From positions 186,001-250,000 of the forward strand of contig CAWAMR010000012.1 in the NCBI GenBank assembly GCA_963783095.1: a DNA stretch of 64,000 nt, written 5' to 3'. The stretch is from CAWAMR01 sp963783095 (GTDB lineage Bacteria; Planctomycetota; Planctomycetia; Gemmatales; Gemmataceae). The position numbers and the translations under genes are program-made. Position 1 is the stretch's first letter; each line of letters opens with the position of its first letter. This document shows positions 29,183-39,844 of this stretch, in pieces. The notes beneath the pieces were generated by a model. The model did no database searches, had not been told where the DNA came from, and saw only the letters and a list, made by a program, of their open reading frames with translations.

Positions 29183-31304
29183 TCATTTCTTCATCGCAGG
29201 CAACACAACGACCGTTATCGGATGCGATGGTTGCGACACCAGCGTATTCGGTTTCGTCGTGGCTTTTGCATCTTTGCTATAAGGCACTTGCGCCTGTCCC
29301 GTCACCGCAAGGGTGTATTCTCCCGGCCGGGTGTTTGCCTGCACTTCGATCGTTACCGTTGCTTCATTCTTGTCTGCGGCAAGGACGACCGTGTTCATCT
29401 TGAATGGGCCTGGGAAAGAGAGCGGAATTAAGTTGACCGTATTCTTGAAATCGGGCCAGCGGCGGTCGAGTTGAACTTTGAGTTCGACCTTCTTGCCGGC
29501 CTGGACTTCGACTCGTTCCGAGGAGAAGCGAAGGTCGAATGGTGATGATTCTCGAATCGCCATCACCATTTCCCGCATGGGCCGGCTGCTGCTGATGTTG
29601 GCCTGGTTCCAGACCCGCGTGTAAGGCCGAACTTCCCGCTTCAAAACGCGATCTCCCACTTTGCCGGTGGCCCAGAGTTTGATTGGCCCCGTCCATTCCG
29701 GGGCATCGTTATCGGCCCAGAGCACGAACGTGCCGCGCGTATCGCTGGTGATCGTCGTGGGGAGTGTGTGAAGTCCCTTCGGAAGTCCCTCCGCTGTGAT
29801 GGTGATGGGGCCGTTGAATCCTTCTTTCAGATGAAGCACAACGTCCAGATAGGTTGCTCCACCCCGTCGAATCGTCGTGCCGCCGGGGCCGGGATTCTGT
29901 TGATGGATGACCGCGGCATAGAAGTCGGGGACCGGTTTGCGGATCGTCAGCACATACTGAAAGCGAGCCGCCGCGACTATATCGATCCTGCACCAGCACG
30001 CGATACTTCGCTTACCGCTGAGATTGACCACACCGGAAGGATCGCGGAGATGGCCGTCAAAAGCGTTGATTCGGGGGCCGAAGTCATCCAGCTCGCTGAC
30101 GCGATTATCCTTGTCATCGACGATGACCAGATAGGGATCGGCCCTGCCGGCGATTCGTTCCGAATAGACCTCGAATGCATACGGACCATCGCCGGCCGTT
30201 TCAAACTCGTACCAGTCGGCATCGCGTTCCTTGTTGAATCGCCCGCTGACCACAGCGGGGAGTTGAAGCTTCTGCGGGTTCTTGGGATCGTCGTTGGGTT
30301 CCACTTCAAGCGTCACCGGAGTATCCACCACCAGGAGCGGCACGGGGTTCGCCGTGTAGTTATCGAACTTGGCGGCAAACTGAAAGCCGGTCAAGCTGGC
30401 AGTTGCCGCAGTGGGCAGAACGCTGTGGGTGGTGGGATGTTCGATGAATCGATACGCGCCAAAAGTCAACACATCGGCGGGTGGCGTGACCGATTGAGTT
30501 GACGCGTCCAGATCCAGATCTCCGAGTTTCCAGTATGCGGTCTTGGCATGCTTTCCAAAGTTTCTCCCCATGACCGTAATGGTCGATGACTTTCCAACTT
30601 CAACGGCTCGCGGAAAGGCATTTTCCACATGCGGCAGATCGGAAACGATAAGGCGATACGGATGCCCACCGCGAAACGACAGGTCGTAGACACTCACAAA
30701 GTAGTCGCCGGCCGCAGGCGCAATGACATCGATGAGTGGATCACGCCCGTTATAGTCACCGTTGGAAGCGAGTTGTTTTCCATCGGCAGAGGTCATGGTG
30801 AGAGTGGCATCCATCTGCGAATCGAGTTTCTGGGCCTGGCACTCGATCACCACACGCTGGCCCTTCTTGAGAGGGAAGCGAAACATATCCTTGCGATTAC
30901 CATCGGACATGCCGTTGACGGCCGAGTTGACCGGAATGACCTGCGCGGTTTCGCGATCATCGTTGGGTTCCTTTTCGACGATTTCGGTTAGCCCATGCGA
31001 TACCGCAAAGAGACGAGGATTGCTGATGCCGAATCGTCCGACCAGAAAAACATCGTAGGTGCCGGAAGGAACATCGGGGGCAACGGATACTTTGAAGCTG
31101 CTTATCCTTGATGAACTCCGCCTTCAGCCCCGGATGATCGAAGCGAAGCGACTTCACATTGTCGATCTCGGCACCGATGATCTCGACTTCAACCGTTGAA
31201 CCAGCGGAAGTGCCGAGCGGCGTGAGGCGATCGAAGCGAATCGAAGGGAGTTCGGCGCGAGCGAATGATGAGACGACGAGAAGGAAAAAGATCGCAAGTT
31301 GCAT
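29183..31304 (-). CDS. Secreted protein with PPC-type (pre-peptidase C-terminal) beta domains (one frameshift)
   Basis: ATG 31304 opens a signal peptide (MQLAIFFLLVVSSFARAEL). The first domain (LPSIRFDRLTPLGTSAGSTV) is IPT/Ig-like. The coding sense shifts near 31098 (FIKDKQ to SFKVSVAPDVPSGTYDVFLV). It then continues NPRLFAVSHGLTEIVEKEPND and into several PPC-like blocks (DMFRFPLKKGQRVVIECQ; TLEVEPNDDPKNPQKLQLP; DADWYEFETAGDGPYAFEV). The C-terminus TVVVLPAMKK ends at 29183. Conceptual length is about 707 residues. Planctomycetes encode many such proteins, often beside DUF1501/DUF1553 genes. Probably a cell-surface carbohydrate- or protein-binding protein; no catalytic domain is seen. Confidence 0.8.
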
Positions 31305-31368
31305 ATCGGGAATCCTGAATGTGAATGAATAGGTAGGTGAAAATCAAGGAAAACTCTGGTTGCTTCGG

Positions 31369-31881
31369 CTAAAACAGGCGATCTGGAAACTCTTCATCCA
31401 GGCCACTTTTTGTCGTGATCGCCTTCGGCACTGTCAACGATCCACCAGAATCATCGTTGAAGAACGCGACAGCAATCCATCGGTGTTTGCCGGGTACGTT
31501 CCATAAAAGCCACAAGATTTTTTTATCTCGCCACCAGCTTTTCTTATCCGGTGGCACCACAACTCGAAAAATCCGATCATCACTGTGGATCGGAATCTCG
31601 AACGGGATTCCATCTTCAAATAGGGGGAGTTCGCCAATTTTTGAAGGCCATTTAGGAGGTGAAATCGCCCGCCCTGGCGATCTCAGCAAGCTCTCAACCT
31701 GGTATGAGTCCATACCAGGAATTCTCTCGTAAGCATCGTCAAAATACAGAGCAAGTTCCAACTGGGACTTGTCATATTCCCGATCGATTTCTCGTTGTTT
31801 CAGGCCAGCCTGCACAATGAAGATGAGCGGAACGAATGCGAGCAAGACGGCGAGCCTTTTGAGCATGGTTTGCATCAGCAT
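31369..31881 (-). CDS. Membrane-anchored protein of unknown function
   Basis: 170 residues. GAGGTGAGAA precedes ATG 31881. A single N-terminal hydrophobic segment (LKRLAVLLAFVPLIFIVQAG, residues 7-26) acts as signal or anchor. The exported part has Trp-rich stretches (KKSWWRDKKILWLLWNVPGK) and resembles small periplasmic proteins without an assigned family. It lies between DUF4058 and the PPC gene on the same strand, with gaps of about 55-65 nt, so an operon is possible. Confidence 0.7.
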   Translation of the reverse strand: MLMQTMLKRLAVLLAFVPLIFIVQAGLKQREIDREYDKSQLELALYFDDAYERIPGMDSYQVESLLRSPGRAISPPKWPSKIGELPLFEDGIPFEIPIHSDDRIFRVVVPPDKKSWWRDKKILWLLWNVPGKHRWIAVAFFNDDSGGSLTVPKAITTKSGLDEEFPDRLF

Positions 31882-31935
31882 TTCTCACCTCTTCGATGAC
31901 ATAACGTCGTTGTGAATTCAGGATCGGCTGGGCGA

Positions 31936-32727
31936 TTACCGCAATCCTTTCTCTTTCAAGAGTTTGTTGGCCCATTTGGCATCGTCGGGAGCCAGCGGCG
32001 GTGTGGGTGGTTTGGTGTAATCGATGGATGCGTCATAGGCTCCGACATCGTAAGTTGATGTCAGAATCTTCCCCAGATTAAGACCGATGTCAGCATCGGG
32101 TTCTCGCAGTGGAATGCCAATGTTGGGAAGTCTCTGGCGTATACCGATCGGCCAGTAACGAGCACCATAGCGGTCGCTGCCGCGCGAAACCAGAACACGA
32201 TAGTCACTGGGCCGCAAAGGTGGATTGGTGACGGATGGGTCTCCCTCACGCAACAAGTCGATCTCGACCCAATGGACTTCGGACGCCAGAGTCTCATATT
32301 TTTTTTTCATGAAACTCTTTCGACCTTCGGATCCACGAATCTTGTTCGTTGGGCTCATGACTTCGATGATCGTGACGAGTGCGCCCGATTCGCGGTCCTT
32401 GATCGTTAAATAGGCTTCCTCAATTTCACTGTCGATCAATACCGGCACGATGAGAGGTTCCGCCACCTGAAGGGTAGATGAAGATCTTGACCGTTTGGCC
32501 GTTGTGGGATTCGCGGCGGTTTCTACTCGAAGGTCGGGAACTATCGCCTTTCGTCCCAGGTCATCGTCATCGGAGACGTATACCCGCAGTTCAATTCTTG
32601 CCACATATTTGGGACGAAGCTGCGGATTCAATGCCGCCTGAATTTGGCTAATGAGTCCATGATGCACATCGGGCCAGAGGTCGGGTGTTTCGAGATAGGG
32701 ATCCATTCCAGGAAAGGGTGACGGCAT
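31936..32727 (-). CDS. DUF4058 family protein
   Basis: 263 residues. The start MPSPFPGMDPYLETPDLWPD and the core LVTIIEVMSPTNKIRGSEGR, VEIDLLREGDP and VLVSRGSDRYGARYWPIGIR are characteristic of DUF4058, a family abundant in Gemmataceae and cyanobacteria. The IEVMSPTNK / VEIDLLR pattern (Glu and Asp in a mixed sheet with a following Lys) recalls PD-(D/E)XK-like folds; this is an inference. The product is cytoplasmic, with no signal peptide. A 42-codon remnant of another gene ends 15 nt upstream. Confidence 0.88.
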   Translation of the reverse strand: MPSPFPGMDPYLETPDLWPDVHHGLISQIQAALNPQLRPKYVARIELRVYVSDDDDLGRKAIVPDLRVETAANPTTAKRSRSSSTLQVAEPLIVPVLIDSEIEEAYLTIKDRESGALVTIIEVMSPTNKIRGSEGRKSFMKKKYETLASEVHWVEIDLLREGDPSVTNPPLRPSDYRVLVSRGSDRYGARYWPIGIRQRLPNIGIPLREPDADIGLNLGKILTSTYDVGAYDASIDYTKPPTPPLAPDDAKWANKLLKEKGLR

Positions 32728-32742
32728 TGATGTAACCTCTTC

Positions 32743-32871
32743 TCACTTGCGTGCAAGTTCCGCGCGAAACTCCTCATATTGAGCAATGATACCGGAAGAA
32801 TAGTCCGTTTGCATCAGCGGTACCCACAGCAATAACGCTCGCGACAACTCTCCGCTTCCAATTCTGTCCAA
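32743..32871 (-). pseudogene. C-terminal remnant of an unknown gene upstream of DUF4058
   Basis: A 42-codon open frame ending IIAQYEEFRAELARK-stop 15 nt before the DUF4058 start. It reads like a real C-terminus (ELSRALLLWVPLMQTDYSSG), but an in-frame TAG at 32872-32874 closes it with no ATG. It is either a TTG-started micro-ORF or the 3' end of a lost gene. The rest of the gap, up to the plus-strand gene at 33101, holds nothing recognisable. Confidence 0.35.
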
Positions 32872-33100
32872 CTACCCAATAGCGGGTTCAACTTACAAAT
32901 CCACTTCCCGGACATTCCTGGCGCAGCAAACCCCAGAAACTTGCACGCAAATGCAGCCGGCCAAGATCGCACGTCCGTTTTTATTTATTGGCGAGCGACG
33001 AGAAGATTCTTCTTGTTTTTGTATTTCGGAATGAGAAGAATGTCTGAATCCGACAGCATTCGGCATGACAACCAATACCTTCTTTTTTGCTGAGGCTCAA

Positions 33101-34794
33101 GTGAAGATTTTGAGGACAATTCTTGTGGTAATTGGATGCGGCATTTTGGCATTTGCGGCCGAGCCGATCACTGCACTTTCACATTGGATACTCGACAGTA
33201 ACATCCTGAATGCGGTCAATGAAGAGAAAAACCCTGAAGGCCCTTCGAAAAAAGTCAAACCGAAGTTCACTGTTTCCAAAGACACGACATTCATCACGGA
33301 ACCGCTCGACAAGGACGGTAATCCCGACTTCCCGGCCGCTCTCAACAAGAAACTTGGTAAAGGAGTTAAGGCTGATAACAACGCCGTTGTCTTGCTGTCG
33401 AAAGCGATCGGCCCAATACACAATGGAAAATCGATGCCCGTCGAATTCTACCAGTTGCTGGGTATGGAACAGCTGCCTGAGAAAGGTGAATACTTTGTGG
33501 ATTTCAGCTATTTCTTGCGAGAAACTCTGCAGTTCGATTCGGTGCGGATCACTCAGGATAGCTTGGAACTGCAGCAGCTCATGCGTAGACCCTGGAAGCC
33601 CAAAGATCATCCTAATATTCAAGCTTGGTTGCAGGCGAACGAGAAACCTTTGAATTTGGTTGTTGAAGCCACCAAACGAACGCGGCTACTTTTCGCCGAT
33701 CGTCCCGACTCGAACCGGCACCTCAGATTTTGGGCTTAGCAGAGCCACCTTTTCACCGATGCTGCAAAAGAGCCGGGCGCTTACAAGCGCATTGATCGGT
33801 CGAGCAATGTTGCATTTGGGCGATGGTCGGCTCGACGATGCCTGGCAAGACTTGCTGGCCAGTCATCGATTGGCACGTTTGCTCGGACATGGTGGTGGGA
33901 TGATTGACCAGTTCGTCGGCGTGGCGATCGATTCCATCGCGAGCAGAGCGGAGTTGGTGTTTCTTGAGCAAGCCAATTACGATGCCAAACAGATCATGAA
34001 ATGTCTCAGTGATTTACGGGCCTTGACACCGCTTCCGAGTTTGGCAGACGCCATCGATTGGGAAGAGCGGTTCATTCTGTTGGACGGGGTGATGAGCGTA
34101 CGTCATTTGGGAGTTCCGGCTCTGGAATATCTGTTCCTCAGCAACGAAAACAACTTGGCGAAGTTGATCGAGCGAGAATTAAAAAAAGACAAGGCCGATT
34201 CCAAAGAAGATGAAGTTCTCGATGATGTTGACTGGGATGCGATTTTGCGAGATTGCAATAAGCATCGTGACGAACTCGTTGCGATTCTGCGCGAACAAGA
34301 CCGCGAAAAAAGAGAAAAGCGATTTCAAACCTACGAAGCTGGGTACGAAAAACTGAAAGAGGAATTACCGAAAGCAGATGAACTGGCGAAGACGTTGCAA
34401 CGACTCAATTCCGTTGCCAAAACAGAGTTGATCAAGAGCGAGTTGTTGGTCTCCGGTTCAGTCGGCTCGAAAAGTCCAAGAAAGTCTCGATCGAGGTGAA
34501 CAGACTCGGCGCAATCTTCACATCGCCTTCGCACTTGGTGCATTCCGACGACAGGAACGCAACTACCCAAAATCACTCGATCTGCTTGTACCGAAGTATC
34601 TAACAAAAGTTCCCACCGATTATTTCACCGGCAAGCCGCTTGTGTACCGTCCAACCCGAGATGGGTATCTGCTTTATAGTTTCGGACCCAACGGCAAAGA
34701 TGATGATGGCCGCTGGTTTGACGCTAACCCGCCAGGAGACGATCCGAATGTCCGAATGCCAATCCCTCGTCGCAAAGACGATGAAAAACGATGA
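33101..34794 (+). CDS. Secreted planctomycete protein of unknown function (two frameshifts)
   Basis: GTG 33101 is chosen over ATG 33065 because GAGG lies 6 nt before it and it opens a clean signal peptide (MKILRTILVVIGCGILAFAA). Coding sense moves frame near 33725 (into LSRATFSPMLQKSRALTSAL) and again near 34470 (into SARKVQESLDRGEQTRRNLH). It ends YLLYSFGPNGKDDDGRWFD...DDEKR with TGA at 34792-34794. The helical middle and the C-terminal pilin-like end (LDLLVPKYLTKVPTDYFTGK) are typical of a large, uncharacterised planctomycete family. Conceptual length is about 560 residues. Confidence 0.7.
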
Positions 34795-34845
34795 GAAACA
34801 TTCTCCAACTGTTTCTCACCGAATCACCGATTGCCTGCGAAAAAA

Positions 34846-36147
34846 TCACCCGACCAATTCCTTGATCGGCTCGCCTTCGTCAAGAATCTGCAGCGGGCGC
34901 TGGGCTTGATCGTAGAACACGTGCTTGTGGTCGATGCCCAGGACGTGATACATCGTCGACAGCACGCAGCCTGGGGTGTACGGCTTGCTGGTCGGGTATT
35001 CGGCCAGTGGCGTTGGTCGTGCCGATGGCCTGGCCCATCTTCAGGCCGCCGCCGGCGTAGAGGATCGACATGGCGCCGGGCCAGTGGTCGCGGCCGGCGT
35101 CCTTGTTGATTTGCGGCGTCCGGCCGAATTCGCCCAACGCCATCACCAGCACGTCGTCCTGCAGGCCGCGCTCGTAGAGGTCGCTCACCAGGGCCGCGAC
35201 CGCCTGGTCGAACTTCGGCAGCAGCTTGTTCTTGAGTTCCTTGAAGTTGTTGCCGTGCGTGTCCCAGCCGCCGCCGGCCTGGATCGTGACGAACGTCACG
35301 CCCGCCTCGACCAGCCGGCGGGCCAGCAGGCAGCACTGGCCCAGGTCGTTGCGGCCGTAGCTGGTCGCGGAGCTTGCACGGCTCTTGCTTGATGTCGAAG
35401 GCCTGCTGGGCCTTGGTGTTGGTCACCATCTCCAACGCGTCGCGGTAGAAGGTGTCGAGCCCGTCCATGTCACCCTTGGTGTCGATGTCGCGGCGAATGG
35501 TGTCGAGGTCCTTGCAGCAGCTCCTTGCGGCGATCCAGCCGGGTTGCATTCGACGCGTCCGGGCAGCTTCAGGTTGCGCACCTGGAAGCTGTCGGAGTTG
35601 GGGTCGTTGTCCGGCGCGAACGGGTTGTACGAAGCGCCGAGGTAGGCCGCCTTGCCGAGGCTCAAGCAGGCGCGGCAAGTTGACGTAGGCCGGCAGCCCG
35701 GCTCGTTCGGCACCATTCATCTTGGCCACGACGGAGCCGGCTCGAGGGATAGATGTTGTCGTTGACCTCGATGGTCGGCTGATAGCCGGTCAGCATCCAC
35801 TGCGAGCCCATGCCGTGGCCGGCGTTGGTGTGATAGGCCGAGCGGACGATGGCCAGCTTGTCCATGATCTTGGCCTGGCAGCGGCAGGTGCTCGCCGATC
35901 TGGATGCCGGGCACATTGGTGGCGATCGGCTTGAACTCGCCGCGGAACTCGGCCGGGGCGTTCGGCTTGAGATCGTACATGTCGATATGGCTGGGCCCGC
36001 CGGCCTGCCAGATCAGGATCACCGACTTCCGCGAACTCGTGGAGTTCTGGCGCAGCGCGTGCTCGGAGCAAGCCCGGCAGCGTCAGGCCGCCGAGGGCCA
36101 GGCTGCCGACCTTCAGAAAAGCTTCTCCGGCTGATGAAATCGAGCAT
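34846..36147 (-). pseudogene. DUF1501 protein (sulfatase-like, Tat-exported), first copy, many frameshifts
   Basis: ATG 36147 behind GGTGGAGA opens MLDFISRRSF and, after a shift, LKVGSLALGGLTLPGLLRA, a twin-arginine signal. Fragments in several frames give the family in order: LIWQAGGPSHIDMYDLKPNA, MDKLAIVRSAYHTNAGHGMG, MTFVTIQAGGGWDTHGNNFK, VLVMALGEFGRTPQINKDAG and the end ILDEGEPIKELVG. At least eight frame changes fall in the GC-rich interior (about 34.95-36.1 kb). DUF1501 proteins have an alkaline-phosphatase/sulfatase fold and pair with DUF1549/DUF1553 proteins, as here. Confidence 0.75.
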
Positions 36148-36211
36148 GAGACTATCTCCACCAAATAACGGAAATCTGCCAAGGAACCAGCCATCAACAT
36201 ATTCGAGGTTA

Positions 36212-36366
36212 CCCAGGGTGCGCCGAGCACGGCGACCCTGGGCTGTGTCGTGGCACTCCTTCAGAGTGCTAAGACAACGGACCACCAACGCAAAGCGTTG
36301 GCGTTCGTACCCTGAAGGGGAACTACAACACAGCCCAGGGTCGCCGTACTCGGCGCACTCCTGGGG
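36212..36366. repeat. AGGGTCGCC palindromic element, copy 2
   Basis: A 155-bp element with the same outer arms as 25837-25992 (CCCAGGGTGCGCCGAGCACG and complement) and the same secondary words (GTGGCACTCCTTCAGAGTGC; GTACCCTGAAGGGG). The central part differs (ACGCAAAGCGTTGGCG, itself palindromic). It lies 5 nt beyond the stop of the DUF1549/DUF1553 gene and 65 nt before the DUF1501 start. Confidence 0.8.
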
Positions 36367-36370
36367 ATCA

Positions 36371-38816
36371 TCAATGGTTGAACATGAATTCCTTGGTATT
36401 CAGAATCGCCCACAACACGTCTTCCAGAGCCTGCTGCTTGTTGTCGACTTTATCGATCGAACGCCAGCGTTCGTTTCTTTTCCGTCAGCGGTCGGGAGCG
36501 AGTGTACGCGGTCAGATACAGTTCCTCGACGATTTCGGGCATCGCTTTTTTCGCCTTGAACAGCTTCGCGATCCGGCCATCGCCGGCGGCGATCTTGTTC
36601 TCGATTTCGTCGGAGTTGGCCAGCAGCAGCACCTGGCCAGCGTGCCGCCGATGGACCGTTCGCACTCGCAGACGGTCACGCGCTTGGGCCGATCGAAGGT
36701 GTCGAGGAAGTAGGAGCCGAAGCCCTCGTGCGGCAGGTCGACCGCGCGGGCATTGGAGCTGACACCGCTGAAGCCGCTCTTGGCTGCCGGTCGTCTGGTT
36801 GACGGCGTCGAGGAACACCTCGGCCGGCATGCGCCGGGCGTAATAGCGGGCAAAGTTCTGCCGGTCGTTCTTGTTGTGCTCCGTCGGCTCCGACGACAGC
36901 TGATAGACCCGGCTATTGACGATCGTGCGGATCATGTGCTTCACGTCGAACTTGTGCTCGATGAAGTCCTGGGCCAGCGCGTCGAGCAGTTCCGGGATTG
37001 GACGGCGGGTTGGTCTCGCGCAGGTCGTCGACTCATGATCCAGGCCGCGGCCGAGGAAATGGCCCCACAGGCGGTTGACCAGCGCCTTGGCGAAGAACGG
37101 GTTGTCCGGCCGGGCCATCCAGTCGACCAGCGCGTGGCGCGGGTCCTCTTCCGGAGTGAATTTGCACTTCGAGGCCGTCGAGATACTTCGGCTCCGGGGT
37201 CTTGCCGGTGAGCGGGTTCTTCTCGCCTGTGGTCGGTGTCGCCGACGCAATAGTACGGCGGCGGCTCGCCGAAGCTCTTGCGGCCGAGGCGGGTGAAGAA
37301 CCGCCAGCCCGTAGTAGTCGGCCTGGCCCCAGCGCTCGTAGGGATGATGGTGGCACTTGGCACATTGCAGCGGAGGCCGAGGAAGATCTGGGCCGTGTCG
37401 GCGGTCACCTGGTGCAGCTGGTCGTCGCGGATCTGCCAGTACCAGTTGATGGCCGGGTGCTTCCTGCCATTCGCCCGCTGCCGCCACGATGCCGCGCACG
37501 AATTCGTCGTAGGGACGGTTGCGGGCGATCATGTCCTTGATCCAGTTGTGGAAGGCGTAGGCCGCCTGCGTCTGCCCCGGCGAGGTTGCGAGTTGCGCAG
37601 GATGCTGCCCCAGCGCATGGCGAAATAGGCGGGATAGTCGGCGGAGTCGAGCAGCTGATCGATCAGCTTGGTCCGTTTGTCCGGCGTGGTGTCGGCCAGG
37701 AAAGCCCGGGCTTCGGCGGCCGTCGGCAGCCGGCCGCACAGGTCGATCGTGACGCGGCGAAGGAAGGTGGCATCGTCGACACCGGCGAGGGCCGCAGCCC
37801 GAGCTTCTTCCACTTGGCCAGGGCCAGTTCATCGATGTAATTGTCGGCTTGAAATTCGGGAATCGGATCGAGGGGTCGCCATGCGGCACCATCGCGCGGA
37901 AGACGGCCGACATAGCCCATGTAGCGGGCCATGATCGCGGCCTCGCCGCTTATGCTGATGGGCACGAACGAGGCCATCGCCATCGACGCTGGCCACGATG
38001 TCGAGATTGCTGGAGAATTCGGATTGCCGGGTCACATCGCGGCTCGCGCCGTCGCTGTATTCGGCGAGCACCGCGAGTTGCTGCAGCCTGCTCGCGGCTG
38101 CAAGCACGCGATCGGCCGGGCACGATTCGCAGCTTCACGACATGCGGAGCATCGGGCGCGGAGGCCGGCGTGCCGGCCGCGATCCAGTGGCGGAAGAGCT
38201 GATATTCGTGGCTGTCCTGGTTCAATCGCTTGCCGCCGCCATGCGGCACCTGGCCGGTCGCTTTCAGAAGAAACAGGCTCTGATCCGGCGCGGCCGGGAA
38301 CACCCGTCGGCCGCGTGCTTCGCGGGTGATGGCGTCGTAATCGAACGCGGCATCGAAGCCGAACAGCGACAGCTTGAAGCCGTTCTGCCCGCTGGCCTTG
38401 CCGTGGCAGCCGCCGGCATTGCAGCCGAGCCGGCTCAGCAGCGGCACGATCTCGGTCTTGAAATCGACCGACCGGCCATTGCCAAAGCCAATGACCTTGA
38501 CCGGGATTTCCAGTTTCTCAGCACCATGCAGAACAGTAATGGTCGAGGAGCCGTTACCGGTGGGCGAAACGTAACCGTGGACATCAACCGAAGCGACGGC
38601 TGGGTTACTGCTGCTATATTTCACCTGACGGGTGAGATCGCTGACGCTATCGGAGATCAGAAGTTGTCGGCCCGCGAAGGCATCTTTGAGTTCGATCGAG
38701 CCTACGGAAGAGGTCAAGGGAGCAGCGAAAGAAGCGGATTCGGCAATCAACAGCATTGTTGCAGCGATGATCGCCAACGGGCAGAAACGCCGAGAGTAAG
38801 ACACTGTACGTTTCAT
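36371..38816 (-). pseudogene. DUF1549/DUF1553 cytochrome-domain protein with BIG2-like domain, many frameshifts
   Basis: ATG 38816 opens a signal peptide (MKRTVSYSRRFCPLAIIAAT). An Ig-like BIG2 domain (YSSSNPAVASVDVHGYVSPT) is followed by a cytochrome-c-like site GCNAGGCHGKASGQNGFK. A second BIG2-like block is broken across frames near 38.05 kb. DUF1549 contains LQCAKCHHHPYERWGQADYY. DUF1553 contains LVNRLWGHFLGRGLDH and ends NTKEFMFNH with TGA at 36371-36373. The first 240 codons and the last 40 read cleanly; about 36.5-38.1 kb is broken repeatedly. These proteins are thought to be exported haem-binding partners of DUF1501 hydrolases; the biochemical role is unproven. Confidence 0.75.
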
Positions 38817-39049
38817 GCGAAAAAGGTGGGTCAGGAAGGAATAGGCGAGGAGTAACCAATCGGCGGGAGGGCTATATTGATGATTATGGCATATTCATCG
38901 GTAGATTGGTAGTCAATTCTGGAAGCGTTATCTCTTTTTGCAGGAACGAGAAGAAACGGGCTTTTCGGATGAGCTGAGATCATTGTCGGTTGCTATGGGT
39001 CGGAACGTCTGGGGTTCAGGTGGAATTTGTTTTTCGTGGAGAACCGCCT

Positions 39050-39382
39050 CTATTTGCGTTGTAGTAATTCAATGGCTCGGTCAAATCGAGCCGCCAAGTA
39101 GAGAAACCCCTCACTCCAACCACTGCTGATGGAGATTTCCTGTAGGCTACCGGTGGGGGCGAATAACAACGTAAGGTCTTCAATCTTTGACAGATCGCCG
39201 CTTCGTAGTCTTTCAACGTGCTGGCTAATGTCTTCTGCTGCTTCTTCCACACTATCGTATCGTGTCCAGACAACATCCGTGCCGGGATGTTCGATGACAC
39301 GCTTGACTTCCTGCAAAATGCTGATAACCCCGTCAACTGGAGTCGCGTTCATGCCTTCTCCCGCCTTGTCAGTTGTTCCCAT
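39050..39382 (-). CDS. Small immunity-like protein
   Basis: 110 residues, starting at the base next to the stop of the upstream gene (TAA then ATG), so translation is coupled. The C-terminal half LTLLFAPTGSLQEISISSGW and FLYLAARFDRAIELL recurs among small planctomycete proteins found in toxin/immunity neighbourhoods (recognised by eye). No signal peptide. The gap 38817-39049 upstream of the DUF1553 start holds no gene. Confidence 0.65.
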   Translation of the reverse strand: MGTTDKAGEGMNATPVDGVISILQEVKRVIEHPGTDVVWTRYDSVEEAAEDISQHVERLRSGDLSKIEDLTLLFAPTGSLQEISISSGWSEGFLYLAARFDRAIELLQRK

Positions 39383-39747
39383 TTAATGGACAATTTCCCT
39401 GATCTTCTCAAGCAGGGAGTCGATGCACCTTGTTCGATACTCAACGAGCGGGTGTTCCCAGTGATAATGTTCACCCTGCTTGGATGAATCGTAGGCGATC
39501 AGTGCCAAGCCAAACGACCCTGACGGATCTGCATGGGATACCAACCCACGTCAAGTAACAGCCCTTTTTTGGAGCTTTTCATCAGCAGTAAATCTTCACC
39601 GAAGTGTGAATGCCAAATCCCGAATCCTTCCGGGCATCCTTCCAGAGAATCTGCCGTTGCAGGAGAGAGATAGTACAACTCGTGAAACGTAATATGCCAA
39701 TCGGGTCCGAAGACAATGTTTGCCTTGTTGATTTCGTTGATGTGCAT
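39383..39747 (-). CDS. Small immunity-like protein (one frameshift)
   Basis: Begins at ATG 39747 behind AGGGG (MHINEINKANIVFGPDWHIT). The first 70 residues include LEGCPEGFGIWHSHFGEDLL and GLLLDVGWYPMQ. Coding sense shifts near 39525 into DPSGSFGLALIAYDSSKQGE and ends CIDSLLEKIREIVH with TAA at 39383-39385. Without correction it stops at 39499. About 120 residues, acidic and soluble, like many immunity proteins. Upstream partner of the gene at 39050. Confidence 0.6.
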
Positions 39748-39844
39748 TCATCGCCCCTGTTGCACTCGTCCACCATAATTTGCCTAGAGCCACGTCGAAC
39801 GTCAGGGTGTGCTGTGAATGTCCGTTCGTGGAAGCCCGTGATTA

